From assembly GCF_024623065.1 (NCBI RefSeq), contig NZ_JANJZR010000010.1, positions 1 to 64,000 on the forward strand: a stretch of 64,000 bases of DNA. Direction: 5' to 3'. This document shows positions 44,389-52,915 of the stretch, piece after piece. Under the pieces are notes generated by a model. The model did not search any database and had not been told where the DNA came from. It saw only the letters and a program-made list of their open reading frames with translations. Each line of letters opens with the position of its first letter. Position 1 is the stretch's first letter. Source of the stretch: Bacteroides acidifaciens. GTDB taxonomy: Bacteria; Bacteroidota; Bacteroidia; Bacteroidales; Bacteroidaceae. A program made the translations under genes and the position numbers.

Positions 44389-45018
44389 CTACAAGAAGGT
44401 ATCTTTTGCTATATTTCCTATAGTATTAGTTGTCACAACATCAAATGTTGCACTTATAATACCACCTATGAAAGGAACAGTCTTACCTAAATTAACAACT
44501 CCCTTTTGTCCAAACTTAGTAAGTAGTTTGAATCCAACAGCTTGATTTATCTTTTTCAAGACTTCACCTGATATTTTCTTTATTCCTTGTATCGCTAATT
44601 TGCTACCAAGAGTAACTCCAAAATCTTTTGCTACTTCAGCAGTAGAAGTTGCTGCTATACATGAATAAACAAGAGTTCTTACACGGTCATCTTTTACATC
44701 ATACCCACCCATAATCGCTATGGCGGCAACCATACGAACTTGGACATAAAGAACACTAGTTATATTAGCAGGGAGGGTAAGCGGTAGTGTTAAAAGTCCG
44801 CCTACCCCTGTAATAAATCCACTTGTGCCTGCTTTTGTATTTTGCCATCTAATTAGAGAGTCCACTTTATCTACCAATAAACCCTCTTTCTTTAAATAAT
44901 CATTTGCCATGTCTTGTGCAGAATCTAATCCTGAAATCCCATTGACAGCTTTATCATATGCCCAATCAAGTGATTTTAAAATGACTTCCTGACTTAAAGA
45001 AGTAAATTCATTTTCCAT
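44389..45018 (-). CDS. EcsC family protein
   Basis: This 209-residue protein matches the EcsC family: an amphipathic N-terminal helix region, a glycine-rich hydrophobic core (GFITGVGGLLTLPLTLPANITSVLYVQVRM), and a second hydrophobic hairpin near the C-terminus (TVPFIGGIISATFDVV). The family is membrane-associated, and its biochemical role is unknown. It has a long upstream region with unusual pairing potential and an AT-rich hairpin (CATCATT/AATGATG) just before the start. Confidence 0.82.
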   Translation of the reverse strand: MENEFTSLSQEVILKSLDWAYDKAVNGISGLDSAQDMANDYLKKEGLLVDKVDSLIRWQNTKAGTSGFITGVGGLLTLPLTLPANITSVLYVQVRMVAAIAIMGGYDVKDDRVRTLVYSCIAATSTAEVAKDFGVTLGSKLAIQGIKKISGEVLKKINQAVGFKLLTKFGQKGVVNLGKTVPFIGGIISATFDVVTTNTIGNIAKDTFL

Positions 45019-45340
45019 AATACATCATTATAAAATGATGCCTATAAGTCTCCAAATTCAGCAATGATTATTAATCTATTGAATACAAGAAAGGCGTGAG
45101 ACTTGTCTGCCAGTTCATCGAAACTGAGGCATCGCCAAACGCCTTTCTAGTATGAACGAGAAGAAACAATACTCTCACGCCATTTTGACATATGGATACA
45201 GCATAGGCTGTACGAATATATACAAAACAGAATGAGCGTCATATTGCCTCTGTCCACTAGAATAAAATTTGGCGAATTTCAGTTTCGGGACAAAGCAAAA
45301 ACGCTTTCTTATGTCTGCTAAAGCACAAATTGTGTCTTAA
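45019..45340 (-). promoter_or_regulatory. Long leader of ecsC with alternative helices
   Basis: No gene is seen here. Reading the minus strand from the box at 45347, GGCGTGAGA (45181-45173) is complementary to TCTCACGCC (45101-45093), while AGAAAGGCGT (45148-45139) is complementary to ACGCCTTTCT (45098-45089). The two targets overlap, so only one helix can form at a time. A smaller CAGTT/AACTG hairpin lies within. Confidence 0.5.
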
Positions 45341-45346
45341 CAATTG

Positions 45347-45354
45347 CAAAGATA
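45347..45354 (-). promoter_or_regulatory. -7 box upstream of the ecsC leader
   Basis: It reads TATCTTTG on the minus strand and would give a leader of about 320 nt. Confidence 0.55.
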
Positions 45355-45510
45355 CGTTTTTTCTTCAATATGGCGCTCTAATGAGAGTATTATTTCTTCT
45401 TAAAATGCTTCTTCTTAAAAAACGGATAGCATATATTATAAAACGGATTTCATCATAATAAGTAAAATTAATTTCACAGTCACAACTCCAATAGCAGTTT
45501 GTTAAACAGC

Positions 45511-45751
45511 AAAAAAGAAAGTGTGGAGTTATTAGTCTATCTATACAGGAGGTTCTGGTAAACCCAAGACATAAATAAACAATACCCCACACTCATAAAG
45601 CGTATGTAACAAAAACACACATTGCGATACAAGTGACGAGTGCTATTGCCATCCTTATGTCTTTTGAAATTTACCAGATTTCCTGTATAAGGATAAAAGC
45701 TAAACACTTTCATCAATCAATATAATGTTGAGCAACTTACGCCACTACAAC
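45511..45751 (-). ncRNA. Structured RNA, copy B (6S-like shape)
   Basis: This is a second version of copy A, on the opposite strand 41 kb away and about 241 nt long. It keeps the 5' hairpin (GTTG-AGTGGC with GTTGCT-CAAC), the closing GAAAGTGT/ACACTTTC helix, the invariant CTGGTAAA/TTTACCAG helix and the final T-run. It changes other helices on both sides: ACAGG/CCTGT replaces CGGGA/TCCCG, and AAGACATAA/TTATGTCTT replaces AAGGAACA/TGTTCCTT. The bubble words CACTCGTCACTTGTAT and GTGTGGGGTATTGTTTAT are unchanged. Confidence 0.78.
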
Positions 45752-45755
45752 GCTG

Positions 45756-45763
45756 CAAAGATA
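45756..45763 (-). promoter_or_regulatory. -7 box of structured RNA copy B
   Basis: It reads TATCTTTG on the minus strand, 4 nt before the first helix, as at copy A. Confidence 0.7.
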
Positions 45764-45939
45764 AAAATTATTTCTCACAAATAACATTTTTTGAAAAGGT
45801 TGATACAGGAAAAAAACAAAAGACCTCCTATTTCTTTTATAAAGGTAGGTGGAAAAAAGAAAGGAGAACAAAATATAATCCCAGTAGAAGTCCCGTTTTT
45901 CCGTATGCAATTCTTACTAAAACTCTGCTCCTAATAGCA

Positions 45940-46010
45940 AATTCGCCGTTGGGCAACGGTGAAATCATCGTTGGGCAACCATGAATTCGCCGTTGCCCAA
46001 CGACGATTTA
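45940..46010. repeat. Triple GTTGGGCAAC repeat with inverted arms
   Basis: The decamer GTTGGGCAAC occurs twice and its complement GTTGCCCAAC once within 70 bp. AAATCATCGTTGGGCAAC and GTTGCCCAACGACGATTT form 18-bp arms with one mismatch. It lies between the HU-HIG terminator and the copy B promoter. Confidence 0.6.
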
Positions 46011-46038
46011 AACCATACCTACCCGAAATGTCAAAAAA

Positions 46039-46070
46039 ATAGGGAAAGTTCCCGAAAGAACTTTCCCTAT
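46039..46070 (-). terminator. Terminator of the HU-HIG gene
   Basis: ATAGGGAAAGTTC pairs with GAACTTTCCCTAT, and the minus strand continues TTTTTTT. Confidence 0.85.
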
Positions 46071-46092
46071 CAAAAGCAATTTTTAGTAAAAA

Positions 46093-46581
46093 CTAAGCCG
46101 CCGGATCAGGATCCGGGGTTTCTCCAGAATCTCCACCAGAACCACCACCTGCGTCAGGCTCACCACTGTTGCCACCATTCGTATCTGCCACATTACCGCC
46201 AAACAACTCTATGCTCGCAGAGCCAAGCATTTCCTTGAACGCACTTCCCGGAGTAAAGACTATCTTTCTCCTAATAATTGTATTGGCATTCACGTCTTCT
46301 ACACTATTTTGGCTTTCCGCATTGATAGCCGGACGGAATGAACCAAACTCTCCCAACTTCACAGAGAACCCTTCTTCTATGAAAGATACCATGGTATCTT
46401 GTACGCCTTTCAGCACTACGTCCACCATAGCCCGATGGATACCCGTCCGCTGATTTACCTCGTCGCATAACTTGTTATAGTTGATGCTTCCCACTAGTAC
46501 ATTTGCCGCAACATACTTTTCCACCTTATTGTCCTTGTCAAAACACAAGGTGATTTTTTTCTTTTTATATCTTATTGCCAT
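46093..46581 (-). CDS. HU-HIG family DNA-binding protein
   Basis: This 162-residue protein has an HU/IHF-like fold (residues ~25-120: NYNKLCDEVNQRTGIHRAMVDVVLKGVQDTMVSFIEEGFSVKLGEFGSF) in the variant called HU-HIG in Bacteroidetes, then a Gly/Asp/Pro-rich disordered tail (GGNSGEPDAGGGSGGDSG). It probably bends or coats DNA, and the target is unknown. A perfect inverted repeat sits at its transcription start. It is monocistronic, with a strong terminator. Confidence 0.85.
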   Translation of the reverse strand: MAIRYKKKKITLCFDKDNKVEKYVAANVLVGSINYNKLCDEVNQRTGIHRAMVDVVLKGVQDTMVSFIEEGFSVKLGEFGSFRPAINAESQNSVEDVNANTIIRRKIVFTPGSAFKEMLGSASIELFGGNVADTNGGNSGEPDAGGGSGGDSGETPDPDPAA

Positions 46582-46615
46582 ATTTGCTATAGATTAAAAA
46601 GTGATACAATATACA

Positions 46616-46635
46616 GAAGTCACTCTACTGACTTC
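46616..46635. promoter_or_regulatory. Inverted repeat at the HU-HIG start site
   Basis: GAAGTCA and TGACTTC are separated by 6 bp, immediately downstream of the -7 box. It could be an operator or a 5' hairpin. Confidence 0.45.
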
Positions 46636-46639
46636 ACAA

Positions 46640-46647
46640 CAAAGGTA
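46640..46647 (-). promoter_or_regulatory. -7 box of the HU-HIG gene
   Basis: It reads TACCTTTG on the minus strand. The AT-rich bases from here to 46973 hold nothing I can identify. Confidence 0.6.
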
Positions 46648-46973
46648 TAAGTCTTATTCAAGATTTCCTAATAGGGAAATTTTGAAAAAAGGCAGTTTCA
46701 TTCTTTGTTTATTTACAAATATGAAATAAGACATACAAAATGCAAATTCAAGTCAATCAAATGAATTATATAACTGTAAATCAATATATTAAAAATAAAA
46801 ACAGAAAGAAAACAGGTGACATATAAAAAATAAACGGCCTACTAAGGATTTGAAGCTTTCAAAAACGCGGAAAGTAAGAAAATAAAGAATGAGAAAAATA
46901 AAAAATGCAGAAACAGAGAATTTTCACTTTTAATAATCATTAACCAACCATTCCAAATAAGCAAACAAAAAGA

Positions 46974-47006
46974 GCGTTTTGAAAGTTATATTTCCTATCA
47001 AAACGC
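46974..47006 (-). terminator. Terminator of uxaB
   Basis: GCGTTTTGA pairs with TCAAAACGC, and the minus strand continues TCTTTTTG. Confidence 0.72.
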
Positions 47007-47042
47007 CCCTTATATTCATGTTCGACTTTCGTCGTCTCTTAT

Positions 47043-48485
47043 CTATTGCAGGATACCTTTCACAGTCTCCAACATACCTTTTTCCTGAATTGAATCCAAA
47101 TCCGCTTTCACGGCTTCTGTCAATCCCGGAATCTTATTCAGGTCTTCACCCCAGATGAATTCTGCAGCCAGAACACCTTCAGCAACTTTCTTTGTGCACC
47201 CTGTTGCCCAAAGTTCTTTCAGTAAATTCATGATTTCAGGAGCGTCATTCGGTACAATTTCAGTACCATCTGCACGTACACCACCCTTATAATAAGTAAT
47301 GATAGCAGCCAAACCAAGTACCAATCCTTTCGGAAGTTCACCTTTACGTTCGAGATAAGTTTTTAATCCCGGCAGGTCACGAGTTTCGTATTTCGGGAAT
47401 GAGTTCAGCATAATGCTTGTTACTGCATGGTCTACAAACGGGTTATTGAAACGTTCCAATACGTCGTTAGCAAATTTCTCTAATTCATCTTTCGGCAAAT
47501 TCAATGTTTCCATCAGTTCGTCAAACATCACCTTATGGATATATTTACCGATTACTTCGTGCTGACAAGCATCACGAACGATATTCACTTCGGACAGATA
47601 AGCAACCGGAGAAAGAACCGTATGAGGACCATTCAACAGAGTAACTTTACGTTCATGGTAAGGAGCTTCCGAAGGAACGAACAATACATTCAAACCTGCC
47701 TTGTCAGCCGGGAATTCTTTAGCCACTTCCTGCGGAGCTTCGATTACCCACAGATGGAAAATTTCAGCCTGAACAACCAAGTTATCATCATATTGCAATT
47801 TTTCTTTGATAGCAGCAATATCCTTGCGCGGGAATCCCGGAACGATACGGTCTACCAGTGTCGCATACACGCCACAAGCTTCCTCAAACCAAGTCTTGAA
47901 TTCATTACCCAGGTTCCACAATTCAATATACTGATAAATCGTTTCTTTCAGTTTATGGCCGTTCAGGAAAATAAGTTCGCATGGGAAGATAATCAAACCT
48001 TTCGTTTTATCACCGTTGAATGTTTTAAAACGATGATACAGCAATTGAGTCAATTTACCCGGATATGATGAAGCAGGAGCATCATCAAGTTTGCAAGTTG
48101 GATCAAAAGCGATTCCGGCTTCTGTAGTATTCGAAATAACGAAACGCATTTCCGGTTGCTCTGCCAACTTCATGAACTCATCATTTTGAGAATAAGGGTT
48201 CAAGGCACGGCTAATTACATCAATCATTGTCAGGCTGTTAACCACTTCTCCTTTATCCAATCCTTGAAGATTGACATGATAAAGGTCGTCTTGTGCATTC
48301 AGCATGTCAACCATACCTTTATCAATCGGTTGAACCACTACCACACTACTATTAAAGTCTGTTTTCTGGTTCATGTTATAAATAATCCAATCTACAAATG
48401 CGCGTAAGAAATTACCTTCGCCAAATTGGATAATACGCTCCGGACGTTGTGTTTTAGGAGCAGTTTCTTTGTTTAATGCTTTCAT
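47043..48485 (-). CDS. uxaB: Tagaturonate reductase (altronate oxidoreductase)
   Basis: This 480-residue mannitol-dehydrogenase-family enzyme interconverts D-tagaturonate and D-altronate with NADH in galacturonate breakdown. The N-terminal cofactor domain begins RIIQFGEGNFLRAFVDWIIY. The catalytic region includes KVTLLNGPHTVLSPVAYL, with the family's K-x-x-x-N-x-x-H pattern. It lies next to a LacI-type regulator and the isomerase UxaC, both of the same pathway. UxuB-type fructuronate reductase is less likely because of the N-terminus. Confidence 0.9.
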   Translation of the reverse strand: MKALNKETAPKTQRPERIIQFGEGNFLRAFVDWIIYNMNQKTDFNSSVVVVQPIDKGMVDMLNAQDDLYHVNLQGLDKGEVVNSLTMIDVISRALNPYSQNDEFMKLAEQPEMRFVISNTTEAGIAFDPTCKLDDAPASSYPGKLTQLLYHRFKTFNGDKTKGLIIFPCELIFLNGHKLKETIYQYIELWNLGNEFKTWFEEACGVYATLVDRIVPGFPRKDIAAIKEKLQYDDNLVVQAEIFHLWVIEAPQEVAKEFPADKAGLNVLFVPSEAPYHERKVTLLNGPHTVLSPVAYLSEVNIVRDACQHEVIGKYIHKVMFDELMETLNLPKDELEKFANDVLERFNNPFVDHAVTSIMLNSFPKYETRDLPGLKTYLERKGELPKGLVLGLAAIITYYKGGVRADGTEIVPNDAPEIMNLLKELWATGCTKKVAEGVLAAEFIWGEDLNKIPGLTEAVKADLDSIQEKGMLETVKGILQ

Positions 48486-48511
48486 GTTAGTTGTAATTTA
48501 TAAAGTTGATA

Positions 48512-49579
48512 TTATACAAATTCAAAATAAAAATCAATATTCTCTTTAATCAATATGTCGATGGGCATATATTTCACGGAATCGACTGCCTTCTTAAATA
48601 CTACGTGGTCACACAATGCTTTCACTCCACAATATCCTTGCAATCCGGGACGCTGTCCTATCAGATAATGCACATCACCCGATTTCAAAAGATCTACATT
48701 TGCTTTCAGAAGGTCATATCCTATCAATCCCTTCATACTACGTCCTGCATGACGAAGATACTCCCCTAACTGATAGACTCTGGAATTAAAGACAACGCCA
48801 AGCACAGCTTTCGGATGCGCCTGGAAAAATTCATCCAATGTCTGCTGATTGTTTTCCTGGTTGGATTTATTGAGCACCACTTCATGAATCGTCAAATTGT
48901 TGTACTCTTCAGTTATATAGTTCATGAAACCTTTCAAACGGCGCTGCATCTGTATTTCAGCAGGATTATCCTTATTATTACTTAAAAACAGAACCAGTTC
49001 CTGCCCTTCTCCTACCGAATAATTGCGCATTAATATTTTGGCCGCAATATATCCACTTTTGTATGAATCCTGCCCGATATATGTCAACGCATCCACCTCT
49101 TCCATATTAAAATCGACAAAGGCATAAGCTATCTTGTTCTCTTGCAGATAGGCTGTCAATGACAACGTTTCTTCCCGGAAATTCGGAGCAATCAAAACAG
49201 CATCCACATTACTATCCTTAATAGCACAACAAGCCTCTCGATAACTCTCCTCATCACCATGATGATAGCACAGATAATCCACACTCACATTGAAAGGACG
49301 CAATTCCTGCCGTGCACGTTCAATACCACCCACTACCGAATGCCAATAATCATGTTCTATATAATAAGGAATCAAGCAAATGAAAGAATATTTCTTTTTA
49401 GCAGCCAATCCGATAGCAAATACATTCGGTTGATAATGAATCTCATCCAACACCTTTTGTACTTTAGCTTTGCTCTTGGGAGATACGTCACCCCGATTGT
49501 GCAGTACCCTGTCAACCGTTCCGGCGGAAACACCGGCCATGCGGGCTATGTCTTTAATGGTATAGTTCTGGTCCTCCAT
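48512..49579 (-). CDS. LacI-family regulator of hexuronate genes
   Basis: This 355-residue repressor has an N-terminal helix-turn-helix (TIKDIARMAGVSAGTVDRVLHNRGDVSPKSKAKV) and a periplasmic-binding-protein-like sensor domain (SFICLIPYYIEHDYWHSVVGGIERA). It is transcribed toward uxaB and away from uxaC, so it probably controls both in response to a hexuronate or derivative. Tail residues FYFEFV end at the usual length. The operator was not pinned down. Confidence 0.88.
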   Translation of the reverse strand: MEDQNYTIKDIARMAGVSAGTVDRVLHNRGDVSPKSKAKVQKVLDEIHYQPNVFAIGLAAKKKYSFICLIPYYIEHDYWHSVVGGIERARQELRPFNVSVDYLCYHHGDEESYREACCAIKDSNVDAVLIAPNFREETLSLTAYLQENKIAYAFVDFNMEEVDALTYIGQDSYKSGYIAAKILMRNYSVGEGQELVLFLSNNKDNPAEIQMQRRLKGFMNYITEEYNNLTIHEVVLNKSNQENNQQTLDEFFQAHPKAVLGVVFNSRVYQLGEYLRHAGRSMKGLIGYDLLKANVDLLKSGDVHYLIGQRPGLQGYCGVKALCDHVVFKKAVDSVKYMPIDILIKENIDFYFEFV

Positions 49580-49652
49580 AGTGCTAAAACTTAAATATTA
49601 TAAATAATCGCTGCAAATATACGAATTATTTTGTTACTACAAGTAAATTTTC

Positions 49653-49660
49653 TATTTTTG
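49653..49660 (+). promoter_or_regulatory. -7 box of uxaC
   Basis: TATTTTTG lies about 118 bp upstream of the ATG. The leader has GCTAATA/TATTAGC and ACCTAT/ATAGGT inverted repeats, possible operator or leader hairpins. Confidence 0.5.
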
Positions 49661-49777
49661 TGTTCGATAACGGCTAATAAAACTAAAACGAAATTTACAC
49701 CTATTAGCTTTAATATCAATACTATATAGGTATAAATACGGAAAGTAATAATTTTATATACTTAAAACACAGTAATA

Positions 49778-51184
49778 ATGAAGAACTTCATGGACGAAAA
49801 CTTCTTGTTGCAGACAGAAACTGCACAAAAGTTGTATCACGAGCATGCGGCTAAAATGCCGATCATCGACTATCACTGCCACTTAATCCCTCAAATGGTA
49901 GCTGACGACTACAAGTTTAAATCACTGACTGAAATATGGTTAGGCGGAGACCACTATAAATGGCGTGCAATGCGTACCAATGGCGTAGACGAACGTTTCT
50001 GCACAGGAAAAGATACCACAGACTGGGAAAAGTTCGAGAAATGGGCGGAAACCGTTCCTTATACATTCCGCAACCCGTTGTATCACTGGACTCACCTTGA
50101 ACTAAAGACAGCATTCGGCATCAACAAGATCTTGAACCCGCAAACTGCACGTGAGATTTACGACGAATGTAACGAGAAGCTGGCTCAACCCGAATATTCA
50201 GCTCGCGGAATGATGCGTCGTTACCATGTAGAAACCGTATGTACTACGGATGATCCTATCGATTCACTGGAATACCACATCAAAACCCGTGAAAGCGGAT
50301 TTGAAGTAAAGATGTTGCCTACTTGGCGTCCTGACAAGGCGATGGCTGTAGAAGTGCCTGCTGATTTCCGTGCTTATGTAGAAAAATTAGCAGAAGTAAG
50401 CGGTGTTACTATCACCAACTTCGATGATATGATTGCCGCTTTACGCAAACGTCATGATTTCTTCGCAGAACAGGGATGTCGTCTGTCTGACCATGGCATC
50501 GAAGAGTTCTATGCAGAAGATTATACAGATGCAGAAATTAAGGCTATATTTAATAAGGTATATGGCGGTACAGAATTGACTAAAGAAGAAATCCTGAAGT
50601 TCAAATCTGCAATGCTTGTCATTTTCGGAGAAATGGATTGGGAAAAAGGATGGACTCAGCAATTCCACTACGGTGCTATCCGCAATAACAACACCAAAAT
50701 GTTTAAACTGTTAGGCCCCGACACCGGTTTTGATTCTATCGGTGAATTTACAACCGCTAAAGCAATGGCTAAATTCCTCGACCGCCTGAATACGAATGGC
50801 AAACTGACCAAAACAATCCTTTACAACCTGAATCCGTGCGCAAACGAAGTTATCGCTACTATGTTAGGTAACTTCCAGGATGGTTCTATAGCTGGAAAAA
50901 TCCAATTCGGTTCAGGATGGTGGTTCCTGGATCAGAAAGATGGTATGGAAAAGCAGATGAACGCCTTATCTGTTCTCGGTCTTTTAAGCCGCTTTGTAGG
51001 TATGTTGACAGATTCGCGCTCGTTCCTCTCCTATCCTCGTCACGAATACTTCCGTCGTACATTATGTAATCTTGTAGGACGTGATGTAGAGAATGGAGAA
51101 ATCCCGACATCTGAAATGGTACGTGTCAACCAGATGATTGAAGATATTAGCTACAATAACGCTAAGAACTTCTTCAAGTTCTAA
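49778..51184 (+). CDS. uxaC: Glucuronate/galacturonate isomerase
   Basis: This 468-residue metal-dependent hydrolase-fold enzyme converts D-glucuronate to fructuronate and D-galacturonate to tagaturonate. The start MDENFLLQTETAQKLYHEHAAKMPIIDYHCHL has the metal-binding HxH. The C-terminal SGWWFLDQKDGMEKQM and SFLSYPRHEYFRRTLC are family marks. Its product is the substrate of UxaB across the regulator gene. Pectin or glucuronide sugars are the likely source. Confidence 0.95.
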   Translation: MKNFMDENFLLQTETAQKLYHEHAAKMPIIDYHCHLIPQMVADDYKFKSLTEIWLGGDHYKWRAMRTNGVDERFCTGKDTTDWEKFEKWAETVPYTFRNPLYHWTHLELKTAFGINKILNPQTAREIYDECNEKLAQPEYSARGMMRRYHVETVCTTDDPIDSLEYHIKTRESGFEVKMLPTWRPDKAMAVEVPADFRAYVEKLAEVSGVTITNFDDMIAALRKRHDFFAEQGCRLSDHGIEEFYAEDYTDAEIKAIFNKVYGGTELTKEEILKFKSAMLVIFGEMDWEKGWTQQFHYGAIRNNNTKMFKLLGPDTGFDSIGEFTTAKAMAKFLDRLNTNGKLTKTILYNLNPCANEVIATMLGNFQDGSIAGKIQFGSGWWFLDQKDGMEKQMNALSVLGLLSRFVGMLTDSRSFLSYPRHEYFRRTLCNLVGRDVENGEIPTSEMVRVNQMIEDISYNNAKNFFKF

Positions 51185-51210
51185 CCATCAGAATAGAAAT
51201 ATAAACAAAG

Positions 51211-51247
51211 CCGCTGTTTGAATTCAAATTCAAGCAGCGGTATTTTT
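51211..51247 (+). terminator. Terminator of uxaC
   Basis: CCGCTG-TTTGAAT pairs with ATTCAA-GCAGCGG, followed by TATTTTT. The AT-rich 51248-51520 has no visible gene. Confidence 0.85.
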
Positions 51248-51526
51248 AGCTCCCCCCCAAAAAACCAAGTAATAGCGTAAATATTTATATAAATAAGGAG
51301 GAATATTTTACTCCATTTTTTAGTCCTACAATTATTACTTTGTCTTAGCAACTTTATTATATCTATCTAGTGAATAAAAACTTTTAATTCAATTGTTTAA
51401 ACACCATTGGATTACAACGACAACTGCAATATTTCTTTTATCAAATAGAATAATTTCATACATCCATAAAATATTCATTATTTTTTTTTAACTAATATAA
51501 GTTTAGAAAATCCGCTAAATTATTTT

Positions 51527-51534
51527 TAATTTTG
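51527..51534 (+). promoter_or_regulatory. -7 box of the fimbrillin cluster
   Basis: TAATTTTG lies about 103 bp upstream of the DUF3575 gene. Confidence 0.55.
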
Positions 51535-51637
51535 CACCGTAATTCTTTTTAGGGAAAGAAGTTGCAAAATAAAAAATGTATAGGTTTGACAAGCGAGCAA
51601 ACCAGAGGGAAATTCTATAATTGGGATTAATTTATAA

Positions 51638-52915
51638 ATGGAATACAGAATTCTACTGCTGATAGTGTCGATGCTTTTCACCGGTACGGTCATGGCAGAA
51701 GGTACGTTAAACAAAGATACGATCAGTGTACGCGTTTATTTCCGGCAAGGTTATTCAATTTTGGAATCTGCATATCGAAATAATGGTACACGTTTGGAGA
51801 TGTTTGCCGCACAGTTCCGTGCGCTACAGGCAGACCAGACTATTCGTCTACGATACATTCATATAGATGTCGGTACTTCACCGGAAGGAAGCAGTAGTCT
51901 TAACAGGCGCCTTTCGGATAAGCGGGCAATCCAAATTATGGATTACTTGCACAATCACACATCACTCCCCGATTCACTAATGAAATTTAATTCGCATGGT
52001 ATAAACTGGGAAGGGTTGAAAAAGCTAGTCTCAGCATCGGATATGTCTTATAAAGACGAAGTTCTTGAGATTTTACACACCATGCCAAAACAGGTGTCAT
52101 GTAACAGCGGAATCGAAGACGAATGCAAGCAGCAGTTGAAAACGCAACACGGTGGACAACCCTATAAGTATATGTATAGACACTTCTTTCCTGAGTTGCG
52201 AAGTGCGAATGTAAATATATACTGCGAATTCGAGCGCCTGCCAAAATTGGAGCGGCCTATTGCTATAGCCAATCACCCTGCTCCAAAAGTTGAGACTCTA
52301 CCTATGAGTTTAGAGAGCACACACACAGCTCCAGTGTCAGCACCACTCAAGCCTTTCTGTATGGTTCTGAAAACCAATATGCTCTACGATGCACTTCTTA
52401 TTCCCAACATAGGTGCGGAATTGCACATCGGGCAAGGATGGTCTGTCGGCTGCAACTGGATGTACTCATGGTGGAAAAACGACACGCGCCATAATTACTG
52501 GCGTATATATGGAGGTGAATTGGGCATCCGTAAATATATTGGTCGTCGTGCAACCAAAAATCCACTCACCGGGCATCACCTTGGCATCTACAGCCAAATA
52601 TTGACTTATGATTTCGAAACCGGCGGTCGTGGCTATATGGCAGGAACACCGGGTGGTACACTGTTAGATAAAGCTAATTATACTGTAGGATTGGAGTATG
52701 GTTATTCACTACCTGTCAACCGAAAACTTAGCATCGACTTCACGCTTGGTGCAGGTTACATGACGGGGCAATATCATGAATACCTGCCTCTTGATGGGTG
52801 TAATGTGTGGCAAAGTACCAAACAGCGTCGCTGGTTTGGCCCAACGAAAGCGGAAATATCGTTGGTGTGGTTCGTCGGACGCAATAGTTGCAACGGGAAA
52901 GGAGGTAAACGATGA
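51638..52915 (+). CDS. DUF3575 outer-membrane protein
   Basis: This 425-residue exported protein has a signal peptide (LLIVSMLFTGTVMA), an OmpA-like N-terminal region (IHIDVGTSPEGSSSLNRRLSDKRAIQIMDYL), and a C-terminal DUF3575 beta-barrel-like domain (VLKTNMLYDALLIPNIGAELHIGQGWSVGCNWMYSWW). It overlaps the next gene by ATGA. Genes of this kind head fimbrillin clusters in Bacteroides, so a role in pilus assembly or anchoring is inferred. Confidence 0.83.
   Translation: MEYRILLLIVSMLFTGTVMAEGTLNKDTISVRVYFRQGYSILESAYRNNGTRLEMFAAQFRALQADQTIRLRYIHIDVGTSPEGSSSLNRRLSDKRAIQIMDYLHNHTSLPDSLMKFNSHGINWEGLKKLVSASDMSYKDEVLEILHTMPKQVSCNSGIEDECKQQLKTQHGGQPYKYMYRHFFPELRSANVNIYCEFERLPKLERPIAIANHPAPKVETLPMSLESTHTAPVSAPLKPFCMVLKTNMLYDALLIPNIGAELHIGQGWSVGCNWMYSWWKNDTRHNYWRIYGGELGIRKYIGRRATKNPLTGHHLGIYSQILTYDFETGGRGYMAGTPGGTLLDKANYTVGLEYGYSLPVNRKLSIDFTLGAGYMTGQYHEYLPLDGCNVWQSTKQRRWFGPTKAEISLVWFVGRNSCNGKGGKR

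Noticed and set aside
45365-45592. 75-aa minus-strand ORF
   Set aside because: It starts inside RNA copy B and ends at the next promoter. It has no family match.
3803-45751. Copies A and B as ends of an invertible or composite element
   Set aside because: They are inverted, but 41 kb of ordinary core genes lies between them and the copies differ too much. Paralogous RNAs explain them better.
47535-48068. 177-aa plus-strand ORF
   Set aside because: It is antisense to uxaB, a well-supported gene.
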